A stretch of DNA of 64,000 nucleotides from Bryobacterales bacterium F-183 (GCA_016865505.2 AP025252.1:1240001-1304000); one strand, 5' to 3'. Counted from the stretch's first letter, positions 50,869 through 59,846 are shown. A program made the numbers and translations. Notes: generated from the sequence alone by a model not told the origin.

Positions 50869-53385
50869 TTAAGTCCGCCGCAACGCGAGCAGACAAATTC
50901 CGCAAAGCGCCAAAAACATCCCGCCGAGCACAGACACCGTGAACCCATAGCCGTGCCGGACCTTCGCCGAAGGAAACGCATTCTCCGCGATGTCGTCCCC
51001 ACGCTTGGTCAGCTTCTGCTCCACTGCAGGAGGCATCCCGGCGCGACACCGCCCCAACTGCTCGCCGCAAGTCTTCAGCGCATCCGCCAGATCCGCTGGC
51101 GTCTTGCCGCTGAACCGTAGCAGTCGCGCGTCATTCTCCAGCAGCATCCCCGTCTCAAACGCCCAACGCGTCGGCACCACCGTATCCGCGACATACCCAA
51201 GCGCCGGTACGTTGTCGCGCAAGCTATGCAGCGGCAGGATCCCGCCCCCCAGAATGATCATCGGCAGCAGAATCATCGGTAGCGACACCACAGCCGTCTC
51301 ATTGGTAGGCGCGATCGCCGACACACACAGCCCCAGCCCGATCCCGGCCATTGACGTCAAAAACAGCGCCACTAAGGTAGGCACGAAGGCGGCTTCCAAA
51401 CCCGCGCCCATCTTCACAATCGACAGCAGCAGCAGACACTGCAGCAGGCAGATCACCGACAGCACCGCCAGCTTGGACCCGACATACGACAGCAGCGACA
51501 GGTTCACCATCCGCTCCCGCTTCAGGATCGCCCGCTCGCCAACAATCTCGCGTACCGCGTTGTTACACCCAAACCACATCGCCGACACCACCATCAAAAA
51601 GTGCGCCGACCCCAGTCGCGACACAAAGCGCGACCACAACGCAAAGTCCTCGGTATTCTGCACCGGATGCAACGCCGTAATCAGCCCGCCCAACACAAGC
51701 GGCGTCAGCAGCATCATCCACAGTTGAAACGCATCTTTGCGCTTGATCAACAACAGTCGCGACGCCAGGGTCATCAACTGACCAAAGCGATGCTTCACCA
51801 CCCGCTCAATCCGCGCCCGCTTCTGCCGCTCCGGTACCTTGCCCTGCCTCTGCACGACATACCGTGCCTTGGGCGACGCCGCATCGTTGTCGTACTTCTG
51901 CTTCCAATGTTCCAGGCTCCGCTTGTGCATGCCGTCAAAGAAGTCGTCCGGCAACCGCATTGTACTCGCCCCTGGAGCTGCAGGCTTCTCCGCCTCAAAG
52001 AACGGAAACGCACCTTCTGCCGGACCGTAATAAACCAACCGACCCACAGGCATCGCCGTACTCGCGCGCTGCTCATCCGTCAACGCCGGATCCTTGTGAT
52101 TCGACATCATCGCCAGGCAGTGGAACTTCTCATACACGTCGTATCCCGGCTGATGGATCGTCACGACAATCGACTTGCCCTTGTTCGCCAACTCGCGCAG
52201 GCTCTTCACCACATTGCGCGCGTCCGTCGAACTCAATCCCGACGTCGGCTCATCCAAAAACAACACTGTGGGATCGGATAGCAGCTCCATCGCGACATTC
52301 ACGCGCTTCCGCTGTCCACCGCTGATGCCCTTCTTTCCCGGGTATCCGATGAGTCGATGCTGCACCGGAACCGGATTCGCCGGTGTCGCCGTCTCATACA
52401 GACTCACCGCCCGCAGCGCCGCCTCAATCCGCTTCTCGATGTACTCCGCCGACGTACCCGCAGGCAGCCGTAGCTTCGCCGTATAGTACAGCGCCTCATA
52501 CACGGTCAGTTGCGTGTGCATGATGTCGTCCTGCGGTACGTACCCGATGCGATTCCGGAAGTAATCGAAGTACTCGTACAAGCTCCGGCCCGCATACAGC
52601 ACATGCCCCGAAGTTGGCGGACGCGTCCCATTCATCGCATCCAGCAAGGTGGTCTTACCCGCCCCGCTAGGTCCCATCAACGCCACAAGTTCGCCGGGCT
52701 CAATCACCAGCGACACATTCTCGATCAGCGTCTTGCTCCCGCCACCCGGCGAAGGCACAGCCACCGTCAGATCGCGAACCTCAACCGTGATGTCTTTCTC
52801 ATCGCTGCGCTTCTCCACCTGACCTTGCGTATTGATGGTCAGCGCAAACGCTCCCAGCCGGATCTCCTGCCCGGGCTGGATCTCCACTCGACCCTTAATC
52901 CGCACCCCGTCGACATACGTGCCGTTGGTGGAGTTCAGATCGGTGATGGAAAACCGTCCGCCCTCATTCCCGATCCGCGCATGCTCCCAGGACACCGACG
53001 GATGGTCCAGCTTATGGTCGGCCTGCTCAGACCTTCCCAACAAAATGGACCCCTGCAGCTCAAACACCTCAGCCGCTTGCCCGCCGATCGAAAAGCGCTC
53101 ACCCTGGGGCAACTGCAGCGCCTCCATCAACCGCGCCGCGGCCACCGGAAGCCCGCCAAAGTACACCGTATCGCCAGGATTCAGATACACCGCTGTCACC
53201 CGGTTGTTGACGCTGTTGACGAACGTACCGTTGGTGGAGTTATTGTCCTGCAGCACCGCGCGACCCTGATCGTCCCGGTACAGAAGCGCGTGCTCCCAGG
53301 ACACCCCGGGTCGGTTGAGGACAATCCCGCCTTCGGGATTGCGGCCAATGGTGACACGGCGCATCTGCGCGGACGACGAGTGCAT
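50869..53385 (-). CDS. FHA-FHA-ABC ATPase-permease (ABCG-type) fusion
   Basis: The 838-residue protein starts with two FHA domains. Both carry the phosphothreonine-binding pattern GR..., SWEHA and NSTNGTFV (about 12-70 and 113-175; the second has NSTNGTYV). The ATPase follows, with Walker A GPSGAGKTTLL, signature ISGGQRKRVNVAMEL and Walker B VLFLDEPTSGLSS. Six membrane helices of the ABC-2 type occupy the C-terminus. This is a half-transporter of ABCG order, expected to dimerise. The FHA domains imply control by a Ser/Thr kinase, for which the membrane kinase at 39349 is one candidate. The gene diverges from the oxidase at 53487. Confidence 0.92.
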   Translation of the reverse strand: MHSSSAQMRRVTIGRNPEGGIVLNRPGVSWEHALLYRDDQGRAVLQDNNSTNGTFVNSVNNRVTAVYLNPGDTVYFGGLPVAAARLMEALQLPQGERFSIGGQAAEVFELQGSILLGRSEQADHKLDHPSVSWEHARIGNEGGRFSITDLNSTNGTYVDGVRIKGRVEIQPGQEIRLGAFALTINTQGQVEKRSDEKDITVEVRDLTVAVPSPGGGSKTLIENVSLVIEPGELVALMGPSGAGKTTLLDAMNGTRPPTSGHVLYAGRSLYEYFDYFRNRIGYVPQDDIMHTQLTVYEALYYTAKLRLPAGTSAEYIEKRIEAALRAVSLYETATPANPVPVQHRLIGYPGKKGISGGQRKRVNVAMELLSDPTVLFLDEPTSGLSSTDARNVVKSLRELANKGKSIVVTIHQPGYDVYEKFHCLAMMSNHKDPALTDEQRASTAMPVGRLVYYGPAEGAFPFFEAEKPAAPGASTMRLPDDFFDGMHKRSLEHWKQKYDNDAASPKARYVVQRQGKVPERQKRARIERVVKHRFGQLMTLASRLLLIKRKDAFQLWMMLLTPLVLGGLITALHPVQNTEDFALWSRFVSRLGSAHFLMVVSAMWFGCNNAVREIVGERAILKRERMVNLSLLSYVGSKLAVLSVICLLQCLLLLSIVKMGAGLEAAFVPTLVALFLTSMAGIGLGLCVSAIAPTNETAVVSLPMILLPMIILGGGILPLHSLRDNVPALGYVADTVVPTRWAFETGMLLENDARLLRFSGKTPADLADALKTCGEQLGRCRAGMPPAVEQKLTKRGDDIAENAFPSAKVRHGYGFTVSVLGGMFLALCGICLLALRRT

Positions 53386-53452
53386 AGAAGTTCAGACTAC
53401 TCTGACTAGCGTCGTTTCCGCAGCAGAATGCTCATCTTCAGGGCCCACATTG

Positions 53453-53458
53453 TACAAT
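53453..53458 (+). promoter_or_regulatory. Candidate -10 element upstream of the FMN oxidase
   Basis: TACAAT at 53453-53458 lies within the palindrome ATTGTACAAT, 28 nt before the ATG at 53487. No convincing -35 is seen, so an activator or an extended promoter is possible. Confidence 0.35.
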
Positions 53459-53486
53459 TGGTGAAACCCCGCACCCGCTGCTCACC

Positions 53487-54647
53487 ATGAATCCGGAACT
53501 CCTGAAGTACAACCCCCAGTACCCGTCTGTCCAGGATCTGAAGCGCCGCGCCAAACAACGCATGCCCAAGTTCGCCTTCGACTATCTGGAAGGCGGCTGC
53601 AACGACGAAGTCAACCTCGCGCGCAATGAGCGGGACTTCCACGACGTGCTTCTCCGCCCCGTCTACATGCGCAAGTTCGCCGGCCTCGACATGAGCACCG
53701 AACTCTTCGGCCACGTCTACGACGCCCCATTCGGCATCTCCCCCATCGGGCTCCAAGGCCTTATGTGGCCGAACGCGCCGGAAATCCTCGCCAAGGCGGC
53801 CGTCAAGCACAACATTCCGTACACGCTATCGACGGTATCCACAGCGAGCATCGAACAAATCGCCAAAGTCACGGATTCGCGATTCTGGTTCCAGCTCTAC
53901 CATCCAGCGGAAAACAAACTGCGCGACGACATCCTCCGCCGCCTCGAAGCCGTCAACTGCAAGGTACTGGTGGTCCTGGTCGACGTACCTTCCTTCGGGA
54001 TCCGCTACCGCGAAATCAAGGCCGGACTCTCCATGCCGCCCAAGCACACGCTCGCCAACTTTATCCAGGCGGCGTTACATCCGGTCTGGGCGCTCGAAAC
54101 CCTCCGCATCGGCATCCCCGAGTTCGCGACGTTGAAGCCGTACATGGAACCCGGCCTCGACATCAAGCAACTCGGAAAGTTCATGAACGCCACCTTCACG
54201 GGACGCGTGGACTCGGACAAGATGAAGGCCATCCGCGACATCTGGAAGGGCAAACTCGTCATCAAGGGTGTCGTCAGCGAAGAGGATATGGAAGACAGTA
54301 TCCGTATCGGTGCGGACGGCATCATCGTCTCCAACCACGGCGGACGCCAGATCGATTCCGGCGAATCCACCATCAAGCCGCTCAAAAACCTCACCGACAA
54401 GTACGGCTCCCGCATGAAGATCATGATCGACAGTGGACTCCGCTCCGGCGTCGACGTGGCCCGCTCCCTCGCCTGCGGCGCCTGCTTCACCTTCATGGGC
54501 CGTCCTTTTATGTATGGTGTTGGCGCGCTCGGCAACGACGGTGGCAACCACACCATCGCCATGCTCAAAACCCAGCTCAAGCAGGCCATGGAACAAGTCT
54601 GCTGTGAAAAACCCACCGACTTCCCCAAAACTCTCGTCCAATGGTAA
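53487..54647 (+). CDS. FMN-dependent alpha-hydroxy-acid oxidase/dehydrogenase
   Basis: The 386-residue protein matches the lactate/glycolate oxidase family. It has LKRRAKQRMPKFAFDYLEGGCNDE at the start, then PFGISPIGLQGLMWP, TLSTVSTASIEQIA and RFWFQLYHP. LVIKGVVSEEDM carries the flavin-contacting Lys, and SNHGGRQID carries the catalytic His and Arg. IDSGLRSGVDVARSL and GRPFMYG form the phosphate site of FMN. It would oxidise L-lactate, glycolate or a related 2-hydroxy acid. The electron acceptor cannot be decided. No transporter or regulator of lactate use is adjacent. Confidence 0.9.
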   Translation: MNPELLKYNPQYPSVQDLKRRAKQRMPKFAFDYLEGGCNDEVNLARNERDFHDVLLRPVYMRKFAGLDMSTELFGHVYDAPFGISPIGLQGLMWPNAPEILAKAAVKHNIPYTLSTVSTASIEQIAKVTDSRFWFQLYHPAENKLRDDILRRLEAVNCKVLVVLVDVPSFGIRYREIKAGLSMPPKHTLANFIQAALHPVWALETLRIGIPEFATLKPYMEPGLDIKQLGKFMNATFTGRVDSDKMKAIRDIWKGKLVIKGVVSEEDMEDSIRIGADGIIVSNHGGRQIDSGESTIKPLKNLTDKYGSRMKIMIDSGLRSGVDVARSLACGACFTFMGRPFMYGVGALGNDGGNHTIAMLKTQLKQAMEQVCCEKPTDFPKTLVQW

Positions 54648-54744
54648 GTACCTGGAACTGAGTTGCAACTAACGCCACTCCCGTCGCATCCTAAAGGGGT
54701 AGGGCACGCGATGTCCGCCAGGCGTTGTTCGCGAAAGGAAGTGG

Positions 54745-55746
54745 ATGAAAGTATCCGAAGTCGTTAAGGCCTGGGGACGGATCCTGCAAGGCCGCCCCCC
54801 ATCGCTCTCCATTGAGATCACCAAAGAGTGCCCCCTCCGCTGCCCCGGCTGCTACGCCTATGACGATCAGCACCTCGGCGGCGGCGTAACCCTACGTGGA
54901 CTCAGTGACTTCAAGGGTCAGGACCTCATCGACGGCGTACTCGAAATCGCCGATCGCGTCAAGCCTCTCCACATCTCCCTGGTCGGTGGCGACCCCCTCG
55001 TTCGTTACCGCGAAGTCGAAGCCATGGTGCCCGAACTCCTGAACCGTGGCATCCACGTCCAAATCGTCACCAGCGCCTTCCGTGGCTTTAAATCCGAGTG
55101 GTCCACCATGGAGCACCTCAACGTTGTGGTGTCGATCGACGGCCTTCAGCCCGATCACGACGTACGCCGCGCTCCGGCCACCTACGATCGCATCCTCAAG
55201 AACATCGCCGGACAGCGCATCACCATCCACTCCACCATCACCGGACAGATGATGAAGCGTCCCGGCTACCTCGCCGAGTTCCTCGAGTTCTGGACCCCCA
55301 AGGACGAGATCCGCAAGGTCTGGTTCAGCGTCTTTACGCCCCAAATCGGCGACAACCTGCCGGAAATGCTCACCAAAGAGGAACGCCTCCGTCTGGTCGA
55401 CGAACTCCTCGTCCTCCGCAAGCGCTTTCCGAAGCTCGATATGGCCGAAGGGCTGATCCGCCAGTTCGCGACGCCGCCCGGTAGCCCCGATAAGTGCGTC
55501 TTTGCGCGCACTACTGCGGTGTACTCCGCAGATCTTCGCACCAAGGTCACCCCCTGCCAGTACGGCGGGACCCCCGATTGCAGTTCCTGCGGCTGTATCG
55601 CCACCATGGGACTCGAAGCGGTAGCTGCGCACAAGCTCGCCGGCTTTATCCCTGTCGGCGCGATCTTCAAGGCGTCGGTCAAGATCGGCGAGATGTGGCC
55701 TAAGCCGCCAGAGCCGCTACCCAACCCGCTCAAGGTGCTGCAGTAG
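54745..55746 (+). CDS. Radical SAM protein with C-terminal cysteine cluster
   Basis: The 333-residue protein starts 5 nt after AAAGGAAG. The CX3CX2C motif is ECPLRCPGC (near residue 27), and SLVGGDPLV is the GGE-like SAM-binding strand. The C-terminus has CVFARTT and CQYGGTPDCSSCGC, cysteines that could ligate a second cluster, as in SPASM/twitch-type proteins. The KEC...GCYAYDD form is seen in proteins acting on peptides or lipids, but no substrate is recognised. It overlaps the convergent GyrI-like gene by 17 bp. Confidence 0.85.
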   Translation: MKVSEVVKAWGRILQGRPPSLSIEITKECPLRCPGCYAYDDQHLGGGVTLRGLSDFKGQDLIDGVLEIADRVKPLHISLVGGDPLVRYREVEAMVPELLNRGIHVQIVTSAFRGFKSEWSTMEHLNVVVSIDGLQPDHDVRRAPATYDRILKNIAGQRITIHSTITGQMMKRPGYLAEFLEFWTPKDEIRKVWFSVFTPQIGDNLPEMLTKEERLRLVDELLVLRKRFPKLDMAEGLIRQFATPPGSPDKCVFARTTAVYSADLRTKVTPCQYGGTPDCSSCGCIATMGLEAVAAHKLAGFIPVGAIFKASVKIGEMWPKPPEPLPNPLKVLQ

Positions 55747-56236
55747 CCGCCTTGTCTGCCGCTACCCACAACTCCACGATCCCCGAACCCTGCTTCGGGT
55801 CAAACCGCTCTTCGTCGTAAACTTCCAGCAGCATGGGCGACACCGTGCTCTGGGGAGCGGGGCGCCACTCCGTCTGCGACGGGAACCACTCCGCCCATAT
55901 ATTATGGATCGTCCCGGGCATAGACCCCATATGCCCGCGATGCTCGAACACCAGCCAAGTCTGCGCAGGTACCTCGAGCAGCGTGTACCCCTCGGGCAGA
56001 GCCGTAAATCCATTTTTTAGCGGCACACCCGCGAGATAATCAAACTCTGTCTGGCTCGCATAGATCGACGCGCCATAGGACAGCCCATTCGGGACTTGGC
56101 CTTCAATTTCGCCCGCCATCGTGAGCTTGCGCCACAACGACCCGATTCGCGGACCCGCCGTCCGCACGTCCACGCGCTCACGCAATCCTGCGATGTAAAG
56201 TTCTGGCGACGCCAGCACGACCGGTGCTTGAATCAT
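55730..56236 (-). CDS. GyrI-like small-molecule-binding protein
   Basis: The 168-residue protein corresponds to a stand-alone effector-binding domain of the GyrI/BmrR/Rob type. It has GLRERVDVRT, an IGSLWRKLTMAG helix, YGASIYASQTEFDYLAGVPL, LPEGYTLLEVPAQTWLVFEHRG and the C-terminal VELWVAAD. It has no DNA-binding part. Such domains bind hydrophobic drugs or hydrolyse small electrophiles. It is convergent with the radical SAM gene and divergent from adk, from which it is 16 nt away. Confidence 0.8.
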   Translation of the reverse strand: MIQAPVVLASPELYIAGLRERVDVRTAGPRIGSLWRKLTMAGEIEGQVPNGLSYGASIYASQTEFDYLAGVPLKNGFTALPEGYTLLEVPAQTWLVFEHRGHMGSMPGTIHNIWAEWFPSQTEWRPAPQSTVSPMLLEVYDEERFDPKQGSGIVELWVAADKAATAAP

Positions 56237-56252
56237 TGTTGTATGCTAGCGT

Positions 56253-56990
56253 ATGCCGCGAAGCTCACCAGCGTCGGGGCAGAAAGTGAGCGACCCCGTG
56301 GTCCTCTTATTCTTTGGTCCGCCTGGCAGCGGCAAAGGCACCCAGTCCAAAATGATCACGGACTGGCTGCAGATCCACACCATCTCCACCGGCGAAATCT
56401 TTCGCGCGGAAGTACAGGCCGGAACCAGCCTCGGCCGCGCCGCCCAGGACATTATGAATAGCGGCGGACTCGTTGGCGACGACATCGTCAACGCCATGCT
56501 CGAAACCCGCCTCTCCCAACTCGACCTCCACCACGGTGTCCTGCTCGACGGCTATCCCCGCACCATTCCGCAAGCCCAGTTCCTCGATCAGTTCCTCACC
56601 GCTCGAGGTCTGCCCGAGCCCACCGTCCTCCACCTGGACTCGCCTCGCGACATCATTATTCATCGCGTCAGCGGACGCCGCCACTGTGCCGCCTGCAACC
56701 GCGGCTACAACATCTACTTCCAGCCGCCCCAGGTGGAAGGCGTGTGCGACTACGATGGCGAACCCCTCTCCATTCGCGAGGACGACCGCGAAGAGATCGT
56801 ACGCGAGCGCCTCCTGGACTACGACCGCCGCACCAGTCCTCTCCTCGGTTATTACGAAGGGCGTGACTACCACCGCATCGACGGCAACCGCCCGCCGGAA
56901 GAGGTCGCGCGAGAAGTCGCCACCCGGTTGGAAGGCCAAATGGTACGGGTTCGCTCCAGTCTCACCGCCCGCCGCCACCGTGGCCTGTGA
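56253..56990 (+). CDS. adk: Adenylate kinase
   Basis: The 245-residue protein has the P-loop FFGPPGSGKGTQS, the AMP-binding TISTGEIFRAE and LLDGYPRTIPQAQ. A long LID domain carries CAACNRGY and VCDYDGEPL, forming a probable zinc site of three Cys and one Asp. REDDREEIVRERLLDYDRRTSPLLGYY completes the fold. It interconverts ATP, AMP and ADP in the cytoplasm. The first ~17 residues precede the P-loop strand and may be extra, with ATG 56253 only 5 nt after a TATGCT element. It does not lie in a ribosomal-protein operon, the common adk context, so it may be a second copy. Confidence 0.88.
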   Translation: MPRSSPASGQKVSDPVVLLFFGPPGSGKGTQSKMITDWLQIHTISTGEIFRAEVQAGTSLGRAAQDIMNSGGLVGDDIVNAMLETRLSQLDLHHGVLLDGYPRTIPQAQFLDQFLTARGLPEPTVLHLDSPRDIIIHRVSGRRHCAACNRGYNIYFQPPQVEGVCDYDGEPLSIREDDREEIVRERLLDYDRRTSPLLGYYEGRDYHRIDGNRPPEEVAREVATRLEGQMVRVRSSLTARRHRGL

Positions 56991-57153
56991 ATTGCCTTAT
57001 GGGAAGGCAGTGAGACTGCCCCAAATGGCCAATTTGCTCAAAAAACAAGGTCCTGTGGAGAACTCGGGATCTTGCCGTTGGGTCAGATTGACACACCGCT
57101 GGGACATCCTGGCGCAAGTGATAGTCTCGAAAGAACTTCGTCCCGGATTCCGC

Positions 57154-57183
57154 TTGACTTATAGCTGGGCCGGATGATATCAA
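57154..57183 (+). promoter_or_regulatory. Promoter for the 57549 gene and its long leader
   Basis: TTGACT (57154-57159), an 18-nt spacer and TATCAA (57178-57183) preceded by TGA, an extended -10. Transcription would begin near 57190 and give a leader of about 360 nt. Confidence 0.5.
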
Positions 57184-57189
57184 TGGAAA

Positions 57190-57548
57190 GACTGCGTCCC
57201 AGGGTTTAAAGCCCGGCAGCTATTTCGCTAGAGATGGCTAGCCTGCACGAACGAAAAATATTAAGAGAAGTCCGCTCAGCGTGAACTTCCGAAAGTACAG
57301 CGAGAGAGGCCCGAAAAGGCTCAACATATCGAACTAGTGGCTGAAGCCGGAACAAGCGAAAGCTGTTCCCTCCGTGATGGAAACATTACGGCAAGAGAGA
57401 TCTTAGGGGAAAACTCATCGCAGTTGGCGACAACTGCGGAAACTATTGATCTGCTGGACGAAGCCCTCTGGCTGTAAATAAGAGGCTCAGGTTGAAGAAG
57501 AGAACTTTCATCAATTCAAACCCAACCATACTTCACAAGGAGAAGGAA
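57190..57548 (+). ncRNA. Candidate structured leader RNA with three GNRA hairpins
   Basis: Three stems of 8 bp occur in succession. 57349-57369 is GGAACA(A)GC-GAAA-GCTGTTCC with one bulged A. 57372-57391 is CCGTGATG-GAAA-CATTACGG. 57419-57438 is CGCAGTTG-GCGA-CAACTGCG, perfect. All three are capped by GNRA tetraloops. A weaker hairpin with loop CGAAAA lies at 57306-57322, and further pairing (AGCTAT / ATGGCT) lies near 57219-57238. Base composition is visibly less GC-rich than the flanking genes, and no reading frame fits. I know no RNA family it matches; group II intron domain V was looked for and not found. 56991-57153 holds nothing recognisable. Confidence 0.55.
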
Positions 57549-59591
57549 ATGGCGAATTTTCGCAAGCTGCTGTTAGCCTTCGCCGGGGCCGCCGTATTTG
57601 CCTCGGTGTCCGCTAACGCACAGGTCCTGGCCACGAACCAGGCCCTGCAGTGCGTAGCCAATGCCGGTGTTCCTCCGCTCGTCCGTGCGGAAGGCCTGGC
57701 CGAACTCGTCGGCGACGTTACGCTGAACTGCCAGGGTGGCGTTCCCACCCAGGCTGGCGCTATCATCCCGGCCACCAACATTCGTGTGTTCTTGAACACC
57801 AACATCACCAGCCGCATCCTGGCCACCACCGGTCAGTTTTCGGAAGCGTTGTTGATGATCGACGAACCCCACTCGACCACCAACCCGAACACCCCGCTCC
57901 GCGTTTGCGGCGACGCCTCGACCAACGAAGTGCCGACCAACCCGGGCGTTTGCACCATGTTCGGCACCGGCAACGGTCTCGGCGTCTACTCGGGCGCTAA
58001 CCCCGCTCCGGACGTGTCGACCCTCAACCGTCCCAACGTGTTCCAGGCCCGCCAGGTTGCCGCGAACGCTGTGGAATGGCCCGGCGTGCCCGTGGATCCT
58101 CCCGGCACTCTGACCACCCGCATCATCCGCATGACCAACATCCGCGCCAATGCGAACCAGCTCGGCGTGTCCAGCACCCTGGTCCCCACCCAGATCACGA
58201 TGTTCATCTCGATCACCGGTGCGACCTCGATCCCGATCAACAACCCCACTCAGACCGTCGCCTTCATCCAGGTCGGTCTCCAGAGCGCGGTTCGCGGCCC
58301 GGGTAACTTCCTGCAGTGCGTCTCCCAGAACCCGGACCTGGCTGCCAATAGCTCGGCTCCGTCCCCGAACATCTACACCGGTTCGGCCAGCACTCTGGGC
58401 AATCAGGGCTTCCAGTTCCTGGTCCGTGCGACCGAGAACTTCCCCAGCGCCTTCAAGAAGCTGAACGTCGCTCAGATCAGCTCCACCGCAACCACCTACC
58501 CCGACACCTTCTGGAACCAGAACGTTCCCGGTGCGATCTACAACACGGAAGACGCGTTCACCAACACTGGCAGCGCTCTCGGCCGTGCGTACATCGACCC
58601 GAGCCCGAACCCCCCGCTTCAGCTGGTTAACACCGGCGCTGGCGTGGGCGCCACCCCGACCTTCCCGGCTGTCCGCGGTCTCCGTACCGCTGGCGCGGCG
58701 AATGCCGGTACCCGCCTGATCTACCAGTTCAGCGGCGTGCCGAACGGCGTGCAGCTCTGGGTTCCCGGTGCGGTTAACGTCACCTCCACCCTCACGGGCG
58801 GTTCCACTGGCGTTGCTCGCCTCGTCACCACCGACTCCAACGGCGCTGGCCCGTTCTCCCCGACCACCGTTAACTCGGCCGGTATCGCTCAGGTCCAGGT
58901 CTTCAACGGCGCTGGTATCGCGGTGTACGAAGTCCTCTTCGCGGATTCGTTCACCCAGGAGCGTATCGACGTTCCGGTGGCTGTGGCCTACGTCGCCAAC
59001 CCGGGCAACAACCTGCCGGTTCCGGCGGTTCAGTCCGGCGTGACTGTCAGCTTTGCTCCTCTGAGCACGATTGGCACCGCGTCTGACTCGGCCCCGATCC
59101 CGCGCTTCGTGCCTTCGCCCGGCCCGCGCAACACCTTCATCATCCAGAAGTGCAACTGCAACCTCCTGTTCCCGTTCATCTCTAACCAGCTCGGTTATGA
59201 CACCGGCGTCGCGATCAGCAACACGTCGCTCGACACCGGTACGGGTCTCGGTGCAGTTCCGCAGCAGGGTGTCGTCACTCTCAACTACTACTGCGGTCAG
59301 ACGGGTTGCACCTCGCCACCCGCTCAGACCACCAACGCTCCGGTTCCTGCCGGCCAGCAGTTGACCTTCACCGTCTCCGGTGGTGGCAACTACGGTATCG
59401 CTGCAACCCCGGGCTTCCAGGGCTACATCATCGCCCAGGCCCAGTTCCAGTGGTGCCACGCCTTCGCGTACATCAGTGCGCAGGGCGCGCTGCCGACCTC
59501 CAACGGCGCGTCGATGGGCTACCTCGCCCTCGTCATGGACAACCCGGTCTTCCGCCCGGGCGTGACCAACAACGAAAACCTCGGCCACTAG
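57549..59591 (+). CDS. Major secreted protein of unknown fold
   Basis: The ATG at 57549, 7 nt after AAGGAGAAGG, is chosen over the in-frame start at 57492 because it opens a signal peptide (MANFRKLLLAFAGAAVFASVSANA). The 680-residue mature protein is rich in Asn, Thr, Gly and Pro and beta-type segments, with a few cysteine pairs (LQCVAN/LNCQGG, RVCGDAS/GVCTMFG, KCNCNLLFPF, YYCGQTGCTS). No membrane anchor is seen at the C-terminus. Codon use is extremely biased to C/G-ending codons, suggesting very high expression. A surface-layer or matrix role is an inference. A long leader and a downstream terminator isolate it as a single gene. Confidence 0.8.
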   Translation: MANFRKLLLAFAGAAVFASVSANAQVLATNQALQCVANAGVPPLVRAEGLAELVGDVTLNCQGGVPTQAGAIIPATNIRVFLNTNITSRILATTGQFSEALLMIDEPHSTTNPNTPLRVCGDASTNEVPTNPGVCTMFGTGNGLGVYSGANPAPDVSTLNRPNVFQARQVAANAVEWPGVPVDPPGTLTTRIIRMTNIRANANQLGVSSTLVPTQITMFISITGATSIPINNPTQTVAFIQVGLQSAVRGPGNFLQCVSQNPDLAANSSAPSPNIYTGSASTLGNQGFQFLVRATENFPSAFKKLNVAQISSTATTYPDTFWNQNVPGAIYNTEDAFTNTGSALGRAYIDPSPNPPLQLVNTGAGVGATPTFPAVRGLRTAGAANAGTRLIYQFSGVPNGVQLWVPGAVNVTSTLTGGSTGVARLVTTDSNGAGPFSPTTVNSAGIAQVQVFNGAGIAVYEVLFADSFTQERIDVPVAVAYVANPGNNLPVPAVQSGVTVSFAPLSTIGTASDSAPIPRFVPSPGPRNTFIIQKCNCNLLFPFISNQLGYDTGVAISNTSLDTGTGLGAVPQQGVVTLNYYCGQTGCTSPPAQTTNAPVPAGQQLTFTVSGGGNYGIAATPGFQGYIIAQAQFQWCHAFAYISAQGALPTSNGASMGYLALVMDNPVFRPGVTNNENLGH

Positions 59592-59689
59592 TCCCAAGGC
59601 TGGGAGGCGATCCGGGCAACCGAATCGCCTCCTGCTAAAGGGTTAGCCACCTGAGGCGGCGAAAGTCACTCGGTAGTATACAAACCTCC

Positions 59690-59735
59690 AAGGGCCGGAC
59701 CGGCAGCAATGCCAGTCCGGCCTTCGGCTTTTTCC
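59690..59735 (+). terminator. Terminator between the two large secreted-protein genes
   Basis: GGCCGGAC (59693-59700) pairs with GTCCGGCC (59715-59722), with an inner GGC/GCC pair around AGCAAT. TTCGGCTTTTTCC follows. The position 100 nt after the 57549 gene's stop fits. Confidence 0.8.
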
Positions 59736-59846
59736 ACAGCAAATTTTCCACTGTAGTACGCTAGTTATATCCAACTCACCAAAAAACATGTGGTACTCTC
59801 TATGAAGCACTCCCCGCGTCCGCCTGCTCTTTTTCGAGGTCTCTTC

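Noticed and set aside
57190-57548. Group II intron or known riboswitch
   Set aside because: No GUGYG start, no domain V-like hairpin and no reverse transcriptase; no resemblance to the c-di-GMP, cobalamin or SAM riboswitch cores that I can recall. Kept only as an unassigned structured RNA.
57573-59597. 674-codon open frame antisense to the secreted-protein gene
   Set aside because: It is in codon register with a strongly biased gene, so stop codons are rare on the opposite strand. Its translation is rich in Arg/Gly/Asp/Val with no domain, and the sense gene has signal peptide and ribosome site.
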